Below, piece by piece: positions 35,209-46,003 of a stretch of DNA of 64,000 bases. The DNA lies in the NCBI GenBank assembly GCA_030789695.1, contig CM061142.1, forward strand, positions 155,158,714 to 155,222,713, written 5' to 3'. A program made the translations under genes and the position numbers. The notes under the pieces are model-generated. The model saw only the letters and a program-made list of their open reading frames with translations, searched no databases and was not told the origin of the DNA. The DNA comes from Scilla litardierei. Lineage: Eukaryota > Streptophyta > Magnoliopsida > Asparagales > Asparagaceae. How positions within the stretch are numbered: position 1 is the stretch's first letter; every line of letters starts with the position of its first letter.

Positions 35209-35219
35209 CTCTGATACCA
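35209..35219 (-). other. Primer binding site of SIRE copy 2
   Basis: Minus strand TGGTATCAGAG, two bases inside the LTR. Confidence 0.85.
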
Positions 35220-35221
35220 AA

Positions 35222-36546
35222 TGTAATTTTAGCTTGTAAGGATCAATACACTAGAGGGGGGGTGAATAGTGTATATTTAAAAAATGTCGCAAATAAAATG
35301 TTAGTAATATTTGCAAAGATGGCACAGAAATAAAAAGACAAGTACTGAAATTAAATCAACTAAAATCAACTAAACACAGAGATTTATCCTGGTTAGGATC
35401 CTTGTGATCCTACTCCAGTCCTCTACTCCCTGTAGAGATTTTCAATCCACTAAAATCACTTGCCCCGCAAGCACGAACTTACAAAAATGGCGACACTCCC
35501 CGTGTCCCAAACTTTGTACAATCTCTAAACAGAGATTCAAACCTGTTAAATAATGAAATAGCAAAAACACCTATAGCCTTGTTATAAATTTCAGAGAATC
35601 AATTTCAAGGATGGTGTTTAGAAGATGAACTTCAAGATGTAAAAGATATGTAATGAAGAGCAACACTTGAAGTTCTCTGGTTCATAAAAGAAGAGAGAGA
35701 TCTATTGATTTCTTCTTGCAATTATGAACACAAACAACTTTCCAAAAAGTGATGTTGAAAATCCAAGTTCTTACGTTCTTAAACGAAGAAAGAAATCTAA
35801 TGATTTCTTCTTACAAATAAGAAAAGAACAACTAATGGCAGAATTACTTAACAAAATTAATGGCTTGCTTTCAACAAAATCAGAATAAAGAAGAGGAAAG
35901 TGTGTGGAAAATGAGAGGGGGTACCCCACCTTTTATAGGTTTTAGAAACGGTTGTGAACGGCTCTAAAAGAGACGTTGCACAACGTTCAGAAACTGAAAG
36001 GAACGTTGGAGAACGGTCAGAAACTGTCTGGAAAACTTCAGTCCCAAAAGCATTTTGGTAGGCTAGGAAAATTCGTAGCCTGCTAATTTTGAAACGGTAA
36101 CAAACGGTCACAAAATTTTGGTGACGTGGAATAGACAACGGATAGATCCTTGTCTGAAAGTATAAAGTCAAAATATAACTGTTTTGGTAGGCTAGGAAAA
36201 ATCCTAGTATGCTAATTCTAAAAAATACGAATTTTGACTTAGGATCAAATGAGTTAGGAGATGATGTAGATTTGAGCTTTAGGGATATATGATATGATAT
36301 AACCAAGGCCCTGAAGCTATCTAAAAAGTAAAAATTAAATCATTCCGTAGATACGTGTTTCACACGTAATCTTGAGTAGCAAGGCTGTTTTTGCAGAGTC
36401 TCCTTGTACTTTGATCATATGCGTGATGTAAATGAATTTGCGTTGTAGTTGTACATCTGCATAGATAGAGTTAGTAACATGAAATATATTGATTTGTCAC
36501 ATCAAAACCTTATGGAAGAGAGGATTTAAAATACCAAGTTTCAACA
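35222..36546 (-). repeat. 5' LTR of SIRE copy 2
   Basis: 1325 bp. TATA box CTATAAAAGG at 35,929-35,938 (minus). About 27 differences plus small indels against the shared LTR at 18,714-20,031. Its outer end abuts element 4 DNA (ATTCTATTCC). Confidence 0.9.
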
Positions 36547-38548
36547 ATTCTATTCCATACGGGAATGATGATCCAAGTTGGAGCAATTCTAACGACATTC
36601 CAAGTGGGAGTGATATTAGAATCGATCTAAATTTGAGTCAACAAGGACTTGAAGAATCTCAAATACGACGTAGTAGTCGTACAAGGTTAGCTCCTCTAAG
36701 ATTTGAGGATGAATTCCCGCAAACCTTTATGACTTTACTACAAGAAGATGACGAGCCTGCTACTTTCAAACAGGCCGTATCATGCCCTGCAAAAGGCAAA
36801 TGGATGGAAGCGATGGAGGAGGAATTAGAATCCATGAAAGTTAACCAAGTCTGGGACTTGGTTGACTTACCCAGAGGACGTAGAGCTATTGGGAACAAAT
36901 GGGTTATCAAAATAAAGCATAAGGCTGATGGCTCTATAGACAGATATAAAGCTCGCCTTGTTGCGAAAGGTTTTACACAACAGGAAGGGATAGACTACGA
37001 AGAGACCTTCTCACCTGTTGTTCGTTTTACCTCGATTTGCCTGATTCTGGCTATTGTAGCTTGCTTAGACCTCGAATTACATCAGATGGATGTAAAGACT
37101 GCCTTTCTCAATGGAGAATTGGACGAGGAGATCTATATGGAACAACCAACAGGGTTTGTAAAAGAAGGAAACAAACATAAGGTTTGTAAACTTCGAAAGT
37201 CCATATATGGTCTTAAACAATCCTCGAGACAATGGTATATACGATTTCAAGAAGTTGTCTTATCAAATGGTTTTTCCATGCTTGATGAAGATAACTGTGT
37301 ATATATCAAGAGGATTAAAAGCAAGCATGTTATTATGTCTCTATATGTAGATGACATTTTAATAGCCGGAAATGACAAGGGCTTTGTGATGGATATCAAG
37401 GCTTTGTGATGAAGGTTTGTAAACTTCGAAAGTCCATATATGGTCTTAAACAATCCTCGAGGCAATGGTATATATGATTTCAAGAAGTTGTCTTATCAAA
37501 TGGTTTTTCCATGCTTAATGAAGATAACTGTGTATATATCAAGAGGATTAAAAGCAAGCATGTTATTATGTCTCTATATGTAGATGACATTTTAATAGCC
37601 GGAAATGAAAAGGGCTTTGTGATGGATATCAAGGCTTGGCTTTCATCAGTTTTTGAGATGAAAGATATGGGAGAAGCTGCATATATCCTTGGAGTTAAGA
37701 TTTCAAGGAATCGTTTGAAGAAACTTCTTTCTCTTTCACAAGAGACTTATATAAAGAAGGTTCTAGAACGTTTTAATATGCAGGACTGCAAGTCCATTGA
37801 TACTCCTATAAGAAAATGCGATAATTTATGTCTGAAATCATGTCCAAAGAACCAAAAGGAAAAGGAAATTATGGAAAAAGTTCCATATTCCAGTGCAGTT
37901 GGTAGTCTAATGTACGCTATAATGTGTACAAGACCGGACATCTGTTTTGCCGTTGGAATGGTAAGTCGTTACCAATCCAATCCAGGGCAAGTACACTGGA
38001 AAGTTGTTAAGAGGATAATGCGGTATCTTAAAGGAACTGCGGACTATGCTTTATGCTATCAAGGAGATGCCTTGAGGCTCGAAGGCTACACTGATGCTGA
38101 TTGGGCGGGTGATCTCGATGAGCGACGATCGACCTCAGGATATGTTTTTCTACTCGGATCTGGTGCAATATCATGGAGTAGCAAGAAACAATCCTGCATC
38201 GCACTTTCAACTATGGAAGCCGAGCTTGTAGCATTTAGCATGGCAGTCCAAGAGGCTGTTTGGCTTAGGAAATTCTTAGACAGGCTAATTAATGCAAGTG
38301 ACTCAAGTGCTATACCAATACACAGTGACAGTCAAGCATCTATAGCCTATGTCAAAGATCCAAAATTCCATTGTAAGACCAAACACATAGATATCCGCTA
38401 CAAATTTGCAAAAGACTATGATAAGACCAAGAAGGTAGACATAAGGTACATATCTACGCATGAGATGATAGCGGATCCGCTTACGAAGGCGATCCCCAGA
38501 GATGTGTTTTACAAACTCTTATCATCTCAAGGATTGCGTAAGAGCTGA
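36547..38548 (+). pseudogene. RT-RNase H of element 4, broken by a tandem duplication
   Basis: Starts in the integrase-RT linker (IPSGSD-type repeat), then RT ([46 protein letters not shown]) and RNase H (YTDADWAGD, SDSQASIA), ending SSQGLRKS. A 233-bp tandem duplication (37,179-37,644) repeats the YVDD block and, not being a multiple of three, breaks the frame. The second copy also has a stop after QWYI. gag, protease and integrase are absent. The long frame that begins at 36,489 is a chimera starting in the antisense SIRE LTR and should not be taken as a gene. Confidence 0.9.
37179..37644 (+). repeat. 233-bp tandem duplication within RT of element 4
   Basis: Two head-to-tail copies (37,179-37,411 and about 37,412-37,644) starting AAGGTTTGTAAACTTCGAAA. 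YVDD codons lie at 37,344-37,355 and 37,577-37,588. The copies differ at about four or five positions. GGCTTTGTGATG occurs at 37,380-37,391 and again at the junction 37,400-37,411, as filler. Confidence 0.9.
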
Positions 38549-39551
38549 GTTGTACAAATGTAAATTCCCATGTCTGTAAAAGATCAAATTTAATAAAAGA
38601 ATAAGTTCTTTTTCAACATTGCATATGAGTTTCTAGAAAATGTTTGTGTACATTTTAAAATCTCAGCTATATTTTCTAGTATGTCGGACAGATTGAGGTT
38701 GGCTCTCTCACATGAGCAACCGCCTTTATTATATCAGACGGATAAAATAAAGATGAGACATGTTTAAAGTCAAAATCGTCAGACGGATGATTTAGAGTCA
38801 TGACTTAAACAAAATGGTCGTATGAAAGATCTGCATCATATGGATGCTTACAAAAGATCTAAGAGGATTCTTAAATCCTATTTGTCTTATGCGGGATGTG
38901 AGTCCAGAAGATTATTTGAGTAGTAAAAGGGACTCAAAGTCAGACATTGTGGTGTCTGATCATCATCCTTACAACATCATTAAGACATACGCTCCCTGGG
39001 AAAGGAGTCATGTTGTAATACGTATTCATACTACGTATGCATTTTGACCATTGGGTTAGAATAGTAATTGTGTTTACTATTATGTGAGACCCAAAGACCA
39101 CATGGGTCTTAACTTATTACCCTTATGGACTCTAATTGGTTCCTTTAGGTTTGACTGGGTGATTACTATCTTAGCATGTTGCTTATGGACAATGGTCAAT
39201 TCGGTCCGGCGGGGCATGTTAGAAAAGCAAGTCAAGTCAAGATCGAAAGGATTGCAAGAAGAGGAAGATTAATTTCATATTCACATTTAGACTTTAGAGA
39301 TTCAAAGCTGGCCAGCCAATTGTAATCCAGATGGGATTCAATTGTTGAATATAAAGTATAAGAAATGTGAAGAAATAATCTAGGGTAAAGCATGCGTTAA
39401 TCTACTCAACTTTGCACCTCGAGGAGTGTTGTGTATCTCTAACAAGTGCACAAACAGCGGACTCTATGCACATGACGGTCACACGGCCTATTTCTCGGTA
39501 TGATAAACAGAAGAGTTAAAGGAAAAGATGTTTCCTTACAATCCCCTCAAG
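38549..39551 (+). other. 3' untranslated region of element 4
   Basis: Non-coding. Aligns with 32,036-33,078 of element 3 over its length with moderate divergence. No gene seen. Confidence 0.75.
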
Positions 39552-39564
39552 TGTGAGTGGGAGA
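39552..39564 (+). other. Polypurine tract of element 4
   Basis: TGTGAGTGGGAGA directly before the 3' LTR, the same as in element 3. Confidence 0.85.
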
Positions 39565-40093
39565 TGTTGGATATGGACGACATGAATACACCCATGAGGG
39601 GATGTATGAGGGTATACGGACCTCAGATGTCGCGTGCACGAAAGCGTACGCGAAGGGAACCTTTTCTCGTGTGAAAAGGACCACTCGATAAGTGGGAAAA
39701 GTCACTTTATAAGTGCATAAAGGCACTTGATAAGTGAATGAAGAAGAGGATAAGTAAATGTGCTAATATAGGCTAATAAGCTTATATTTAGTTATTTCCT
39801 ACAATAACTACACCTAAAGCCTATAAATAGGACCCAAGGGTAAGGCATTTACACTAATCTAACCATGCCATAAGTTTGCATAAGGCAACTTGTGTTTTTC
39901 TTCTCCCTTCCATTAAAATCCTCTTCTAAATAGAGATTTAGGCGGTGAAACGCTGCTTCGATCCTCCGTGACAAAGTACTGACCGTTGTGGCAAATCCGA
40001 GGGCGAAGTTCAGAGATTATGGTGCCACGTATGCAAGCGTAAGTCTCTACTCTTCATTCAATCCTAACGTCGTTGTTTTGACAGGATCCAACA
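39565..40093 (+). repeat. 3' LTR of element 4
   Basis: 529 bp, ends GATCCAACA and is followed by GGGTG of the element 5 host. About 17 substitutions against 11,250-11,778, many of the C/T or G/A type. Confidence 0.9.
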
Positions 40094-41826
40094 GGGTGGG
40101 GTGTTGGTGGTGAAGGAGGATGGTAATGATACGGTGACCGATAAGGTGGGGGTGTGTAAAGATTTCGCACGCACAGCTAACTTCTTGCGGCGTGAGTAGG
40201 CGGTAGTGATAGATGTGAAGGGTGGAGGGAGTGAAGGATCAATGGTGGTGGTGGTGGTGGGAGGAGGGGGTGATCATCGAGGGGGGTGATGGAGGGGGTG
40301 ATGGGGGTGGAGATGGGGGTGGAGTAGTTGGTGGGGGACCGTGAATGTGTGTAAGAAGGCAGAGAATGGCGGCGACGTTTCGCTCGAGTGCGAGGAAACA
40401 TGGATGTGAAAGGAAAGAAGTGGATGGGTCCGAGGAGGTCGAGGAAGATGCGCCAGCGTGTAGAGCAGCCAACTCAGCCTCAAGAGGAGGCGAGCAGAGG
40501 TGGCCTGTCGGATAGCAGAAGTGGTGCCGGCGGTAGTGGTCGTGCCGGCACCAAAGGCTAGGCCAAAGACGGCCGTAGTAAGTGCCTCAGAAGAGACATG
40601 GATATCACCTAGGGTAGTGACACTAGGTCCAGCCCCGGGGTCCTCTCTGAATGCAGGGATGTCCTGCTCGCCTAAGTGGACGGCAGGGGAAGGTGGTCGA
40701 GGTGCGTCAGGAAGAGGAAACTGTAGATGTAACCCCCTACAAACTCAGGATCAGGAGGAAACGACAATCTGCCTCAAGGTGAATAGACATGTGGCCCAGA
40801 TTTGGGAGAATGGTATATGGTGCAGGGGGTGGCCATAGTAAAAAAGCAAACCGACCGTTGCCTCGCGGTCGGATCATATGGGTGTGCCTCAGGACATCAA
40901 GATCTAGATATGTAGATCCTGGGGCACGCGGCAAACCGGGGGGATCACGATGTTGAATGGAGGGTGTAAGGCAATGAGAGTAATAAGGCCGTCGCAGCAA
41001 TATTTACCCTTGTTTGCGTGGCTAATATCAATGAGCTTTTGAATTAGCCACGCAGCGGCGTTAATGCATACGCGCGGGGCCTCGAAGGTAATCCCATCAA
41101 CACCGGGAATAAAGGGGAAAGTCATCGTCCAAAGGATGTACAAGTCTAGGATGGTCACGGTACCGGACTCATCCATAGGAAAGAAAGCGCTCAATATGAT
41201 ACTGTGGGCGAGACGGAAGACAGGGTGGATGATGGAAGAGGCCTTGGCCTTGCATCTAGGAAAATGATCGTGGAGAGTGAGGCTTCCCCAAAAGTGGTCG
41301 AAATCAAAGTCGTCATGAAATTCATAGGGGAGGAGGCTGCCTTCTAGATTAGGGAAACCTAAAATATCATTGGTTGTGGTCACAGTGACACAGAAGTTTC
41401 GGTTTCGGAGGCGAAAATCAATATTGAACCCCCTCTCAGTTTTGATGCAGATAGAAATTCTAGGGTGAGAGAGGGGTAGGATCGTGCATGGGAGTGTAAA
41501 CAACCTAGCCAACCTAAGTTTGCAAAAAGGGACTCGACTCCAAAGAAAACCCCGAGATCGAGTAGGGTTTGATTGTGTGCAAATTTGGTGGCTAAGTGAG
41601 ATCTTCGGTCGAGTCATGAATAGAAGTCTTTGTGTTCCTAACTCATGAAACGAACTCCCTAGGGTCCCATCAGTGGGTCCACCACAGGTATGATAGGCTA
41701 GGATGGGGGTTGGGTAGGCGGTGGAGGAGGAGCACGTCCACGTATGGAACGTGTGGATTTGTGTCTCTTGCGAGACGGCTCCTCTTCCTCCATGATGCGC
41801 TTACCCTTATCCTTATCCTTAGTCAT
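40094..41826 (-). pseudogene. Env-like gene of element 5 (Athila type), frameshifted
   Basis: ATG at 41,826 opens MTKDKDKGKRIMEEEEPSRK, a basic/acidic start, with a TAG at 41,698. After a frame change, a 237-codon frame (41,617-40,904) carries the body, including ILGFPNLEGSLLPYEFHDDF, HPVFRLAHSIILSAFF and YCCDGLITLIALHP. Beyond it is a low-complexity Pro/Ser/His tail, interrupted by element 4 at 40,094 and resuming at 11,249. The body resembles the conserved part of the extra gene that follows pol in Athila elements, called env-like by position; no fusion peptide or membrane anchor is evident here. A TATA box and a motif array lie upstream of the start codon (42,261-42,624). Confidence 0.6.
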
Positions 41827-42260
41827 GATTGTGTGGAGATTTAGTGTATATGCAAGATTATATGAGTGTGCATACAACCAATAAGAAGGAAGCAAAGTAA
41901 TAATACTTGGGCAAAATAAAAAATCAAGCTACGGAGCGAGTGTACCCAGTAATGAAGCAAGTCCAAGCTCCCAAAAGATCCCACGCTTTATGTTGGAGGG
42001 ATTTGGAGAACCGTCGCACGCTATTCCAACGAGAACAAATTTTTCGAAAATTTTGGGGGTTAGGGCTAGTGTTCGGGCGATTTGTGGATCGAACATGGTT
42101 GACTGAGGGTTCGAAAGGTCGGAGAGTGGTGGAGGAAGTGGGGAAAAACGATTTGAGGAGTGGAGGAAGTAGTAGAGGAGATCGTGCGGGAAAGAGGCGA
42201 AACCACCGTTCGAATCAAAATTCTGGAAGTCGGGTGAATGAAATCAGGTGAGGGGTAGGA

Positions 42261-42270
42261 TATATATAGG
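42261..42270 (-). promoter_or_regulatory. TATA box upstream of the env-like gene of element 5
   Basis: Minus strand CCTATATATA, about 435 bp upstream of the env-like ATG and about 10 bp downstream of the motif array. Its placement suggests an internal promoter for a separate env-like transcript. Inferred from sequence only. Confidence 0.5.
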
Positions 42271-42280
42271 GTTAGGAGAA

Positions 42281-42624
42281 CCAATCGGGTGAGAGTCCAC
42301 CCGATCGGTTGGGTCATTTTCGAAAAATTCACTGTTGGATAGCAGCTACAGGTGAACCGATTAGGTGAGATTTCACCCGATCGGTTGACTGCTCCCCAAA
42401 ATTCCCGAGACTTCTGTCATCGTCACCCGGTCAGCGACCCGATCGCCGCTTCTGTCAACCGATCGGTTGAACTTTCACCAAAAATTCCCAAGGCCTCTGT
42501 CATCTCCACCTGATCTGCCACCCGATCGTTGCTTCTGTCAACTGATCGGTTTGCTCGTGTGTTGAAGTTGGGCACTTACTGATACTGACCACCCGATCGG
42601 TTCATGCATGAACCGATCGGGTGG
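42281..42624 (-). promoter_or_regulatory. Array of CACCCGATCGGTTG palindromic motifs (internal)
   Basis: About ten copies of a palindromic core CCGATCGG in the form AACCGATCGGTTG or CACCCGATCGGTTG, at 42,281, 42,299, 42,354, 42,376, 42,427, 42,459, 42,508, 42,539 and a back-to-back pair forming a perfect 36-bp palindrome at 42,589-42,624. Other parts of the spacer also recur (CTTCTGTCAAC, CAAAATTCCC). The same motif family fills 45,691-46,003 in the LTR of this element. Confidence 0.8.
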
Positions 42625-42764
42625 GGCCAATTCCTGTACAAATACAAAAAATTCATCTAAGTATCCCAACGAAGATCCCCATAGTGGTATTTATTCGCAA
42701 AAACAAGTAAACTAATCCTATAAAAACAGACAAAAGTTCAGAGCATGGGTTGCCTCCCATGAAG
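42625..42764 (-). other. Pol deletion junction of element 5
   Basis: Minus strand CAGCGCTTCATGGGAGGCAA is a phrase usually found just after integrase in Athila-type elements, yet here it directly follows gag tail codons. So protease, RT, RNase H and integrase were deleted with a breakpoint near 42,765. Confidence 0.55.
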
Positions 42765-44486
42765 CGCTGCAGACTCGAGTCCTTCACCATTTCAAAGAAT
42801 TTTCCGTACTTTTCATATATCTTTGCTTTGGGAAGCCTATGTGGGAATGGCACAGTAGGCTTGAAGACCCTTGAGTTGTCGCCCTCATCTTTCTTCTTCT
42901 CTTTAGAAACTCCCTTCGAAGTCACGGGGTTTGACGTCGAGGCTCCATTGCCATTTACTTCTAGGTTTGGTCTCTCATTGACCAATGGAGCTTCAGGTCC
43001 TTTCACGGCCTCCCACGCCGGAATCTGTGTACCACTCATCAAGACTATCGCGGAGACATTTGCTTGACCTTGCGCCAAGGCTAGTGTTTGATTGGGTCCC
43101 CTTGGGTTCACTTCTGGATGCCCCGACAGTAGCCCTTGTGCCTTCTGAAGATTGGCCACTTGCAACCCCAGCTGGGTTACTCGATCGGCCAAAGATTTCT
43201 GTCCAATCTGCAACTGTAGGGTGATCTTCTCCTGATTTGATATATACTAAGTAAGGAGGTTTTTGATAGGAGAGACCACCCGTTGTTGATTGTATTGTTG
43301 CTGCTGGGGCGGGGCTACTGATTTCTAGGGGGTATTTCTGATATATCTGCTACTGAGGTGGAGGGGGCTGATATAGCTGCTGCTACTGCTGAGGTTGCTG
43401 ATATGGTGCCCTGTAGCTAAAGTTTAGGTGGTTCCCGTTGTTTGGAGAATATGCAGGATTTGAGCTTGCCCTCGGTGGATAGGGTGCATTCCCCGTAGGG
43501 TTGTAGAATAGTGCACTCGCATGATCCACCGGTGTCGAGATATCTCCACCATCAAATTCTCCCATTGGTTCAGTTTCAACCGCTACTACATGCTGAGTGT
43601 TGGCGCCACCGGCCCCTACCATAAATGCTGAGATATGGGTGGAAAGCAAATCAAATTTGCTAGACAGCTTGTCAACTTCTTTCACCCGGTGCATTCCTCC
43701 GGATTTTGGTGTGGCTCGTTCGTCGCTCCACCTTTCATTATTCGATGCCATATTTTCCAGAATGTTTTCGGCATCTACTTTGTTTCATGCCATGAAGGAC
43801 CCTCCCACCGCGGTATCCATTGAGGACTTTAAGTCATCCCTCAGCCCATTGTAAAACAAGTTTATAATCTGCCAGTGAGGGAGCTCATGGTGAGGGCATT
43901 TTCGTTGCATTTCCTTAAACCTCATCCATGCTTCTTGCAATGATTCATGGCTGGCCTGGGAGAAGGAGGAGATCTCGCTCCTCAGCTTCATTGTCTTCCC
44001 CGGGGGAAAGAACTTGTTAAGGAATGCATTTGAAAGCTTCTCCCAGGTTGTAAATGTATTGGGGTCCTTCCCCTTCAGCCATTGTTTTGCTTTGTCCTGC
44101 AGAGAGAATGAAAACAATCTCAACTGGATAGCTTCGGTTGACACGCCATTGATTCTGAAAGTCACGCACTTCTCCAGAATTAAGTCCAGATGCTCGATTG
44201 GGTTCTCCATAGGAGCCCCAGAAAACTGGTCCTGCTGGATCCAAGCCACTAGCGATGGCTTCAGCTTGAAATTTCCGGTCGTGATGGCCGGAGGTCTAAT
44301 GCTGGACGTGGACACAGTGGACGACATTGAGTACTCAAGCAAGGACTTCTGGGGAGTGATATTTTCTCCCATGGCTGCAATCTCTTCCCTTCTTCTTCTC
44401 TCAGCATTTAGACGCCTCACAGTTGCATTAATCACAGGATCTATAGGAACGAAGTCATCAGGACTTCTTGAGTTCCTGCGCATCAA
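42765..44486 (-). pseudogene. Gag of element 5 (Athila type), with stops
   Basis: Start MMRRNSRSPDDF at 44,486. The retrotransposon Gag domain is clear: FKLKPSLVAWIQQDQFSG, LRLFSFSLQDKAKQWL, FLNKFFPPGKT and EAWMRFKEMQRKCPHH. TGA at 43,785-43,787, then an open frame to 43,383 rich in Asn/Pro/Gln (as usual after this domain), a TAG, a frame change, and the tail (43,213-42,765) with QKSLADRVTQLGLQVANLQK and PFPHRLPKAK, which precedes protease in intact elements. There is no zinc knuckle. Gag coats the RNA in the particle. Confidence 0.85.
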
Positions 44487-44651
44487 AAATCAGATATACA
44501 TGTGAAGCGTGTATGGTATAACGCCAAATAAAAAAACAGAAAATAGTGAATAAAGAATAAAAATAAAAGTAAAGAATGTGAAAATTATCACAAGGTAGGG
44601 ATGTGAACTAGTCTCGATGGTTACTGGGTCCTAACTGAAACAAGCACGTTA

Positions 44652-44671
44652 CCTCCCCAGCAACGGCACCA
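44652..44671 (-). other. Primer binding site of element 5
   Basis: Minus strand TGGTGCCGTTGCTGGGGAGG, matching the tRNA-Asp type site of Athila/Tat elements, 7 bases from the LTR end. Confidence 0.8.
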
Positions 44672-45629
44672 TAAAGCTTGACGTCCCCTAGTTTGTGCAC
44701 AATATGTAAAGTCAGACGGGGATACCAGGATTAAAATTTTTAACCACAAGTGCATGGTGTTCTAGTGTGGCTTGGGGTCTAACACGGGGAGGCGTGTAAG
44801 GTGCTTGTTATCAAACAGGAACCGGATCACCCGGTGGGTGAGCTAGCCCTATCGCTTGGTGGGTTGTCACGATATGAAACTACAGAAAGGTATAAGATAT
44901 AAAAAGTAACCCAGGACTTTGGTTTCAACCCTATCATGAGTTCTCTCTGTTACGATCGATGTATATGAATACGATCAGATTCTAGGGTTTAGTGGTGAGA
45001 CGTTGCCTCTAATAGCGGTACCTAGCATCCCATGGGCCCGATATTCCGGTCGATGCCCAGGATGATGCGCTAGGTCTACCTAGGTTCGAACGGTGGGCAT
45101 TCCTATGTCCAACACCGACCGACTCCAGGAGCATTAAGCTCGCAACGATTGCTCCCGACATTTCATCATGTCGTTCCCACGCGCTAAGAATCAATGTTAC
45201 GCTAGAGGTGTGAACTGTGGCTAGAGGATCAAACTCTCAAACTCCCGTTTTATTTCCCCTTGGCCTTTCGGTCAAAGACGGTCTTTCTCCCTCTAGTGAC
45301 AATAAAACACCCCACGTAACCGTCTAAATCCCTATATCCTATCGAAACCCTAATCCTATGGTCGTTCTATGGAGAACCCACGAAGGGGCTTCCACCAATG
45401 TCCCAGATTAGGAAACTACTCACTAAACATTGCAAATGATTCAATGCAACAAATTTCGGCCATCAAAATTATAATCAGGCAATAATTAGAGAAGCAAACA
45501 ATAGTATTAACGCAATATTAAAGAATCAAAGCGATCGGAGAACTTACAAAACAAAATAAATTAGAAGCAGCCAAAATCCCTAAAAAACTGTTAAAAACTG
45601 GGGATTCTCGTTTCTGGGAAACCTAGGGG

Positions 45630-45637
45630 TTTATATA
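45630..45637 (-). promoter_or_regulatory. LTR TATA box of element 5
   Basis: Minus strand TATATAAA (context GTGTATATAAACCCC), about 54 bp downstream of the LTR motif array. Confidence 0.6.
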
Positions 45638-45690
45638 CACTTTGCAAGATGCCAGGGAATATTCCCATAAGAAGACAAAAATTAAGCGTC

Positions 45691-46003
45691 CAACCGATTG
45701 GTTGAAACATCAACCGATCGGTTGAGACGACCGTTTAACTGGGCTTCAGCTTCTAAGATACTTCACCCGATCACTGAACCGATTGGGTGAAGTCGTTCGG
45801 CTCTTGAGCTTGGGAAGATCGGCTATAAGTGAACTGATCGGTTGACAAGCCTACCGATCGGTTGGAATTTGGCAGAGAGGACTGTGACATCCAACCGATC
45901 GCAGAACCGATCGGTTGGGCTCTTCTTCATAGCTTGCTCCTCGTCGGGTCAGATACATGTGCACGAACCGATCGGGTGGGTCTGTCCACCTGATCGATTG
46001 AGG
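45691..46003 (-). promoter_or_regulatory. Array of CAACCGATCGGTTG palindromic motifs (LTR)
   Basis: About ten copies of the CCGATCGG-type palindrome at 45,691, 45,711, 45,763, 45,777, 45,831, 45,851, 45,891, 45,905, 45,965 and 45,986, several being perfect 14-bp palindromes. It lies upstream of the LTR TATA box. The same motif family lies upstream of the second TATA box before the env-like gene. Confidence 0.8.

Larger units (their letters stand above)
18714..36546 (-). mobile_element. SIRE/Maximus copy 2, full-length, interrupted by element 3
   Basis: Minus-strand order: 5' LTR 36,546-35,222, primer site 35,219-35,209, gag (35,198-33,702, resuming 25,714), pol 25,374-22,336, a 2.3-kb post-pol region, polypurine tract 20,044-20,032, 3' LTR 20,031-18,714. 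The right flank is ATTCT within element 4, just upstream of its RT. The left target duplication cannot be tested because copy 1 follows directly and its far end is deleted. Confidence 0.85.
11250..40093 (+). mobile_element. Element 4: Ty1/copia element, internally deleted and interrupted
   Basis: Two direct LTRs of 529 bp (TGTTGGATATGG...GATCCAACA) bracket a leader, an RT-RNase H region (36,547-38,548), a 1-kb 3' untranslated region and a polypurine tract. Flanking 5-mers are GGGTA (11,245-11,249) and GGGTG (40,094-40,098), a target duplication with one mismatch. I count about 17 differences between the LTRs. gag, protease and integrase are missing, and a 23-kb minus-strand SIRE tandem lies at the deletion. 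It is a sister family of element 3, with alignable leader, RT and 3' region but different LTR length. Confidence 0.85.

Noticed and set aside
36489..37409. 306-codon frame as one gene
   Set aside because: The first 20 codons are antisense SIRE LTR; only the part from 36,547 is element 4 pol, and it is cut by the duplication.
40177..40500. His/Pro/Ser-rich frames as separate genes
   Set aside because: They are frame variants of the low-complexity tail of the env-like gene of element 5.
42281..42624. CRISPR-like array
   Set aside because: Motifs are palindromic with irregular spacing, some back to back, in a plant retroelement; no unique spacers of constant length.
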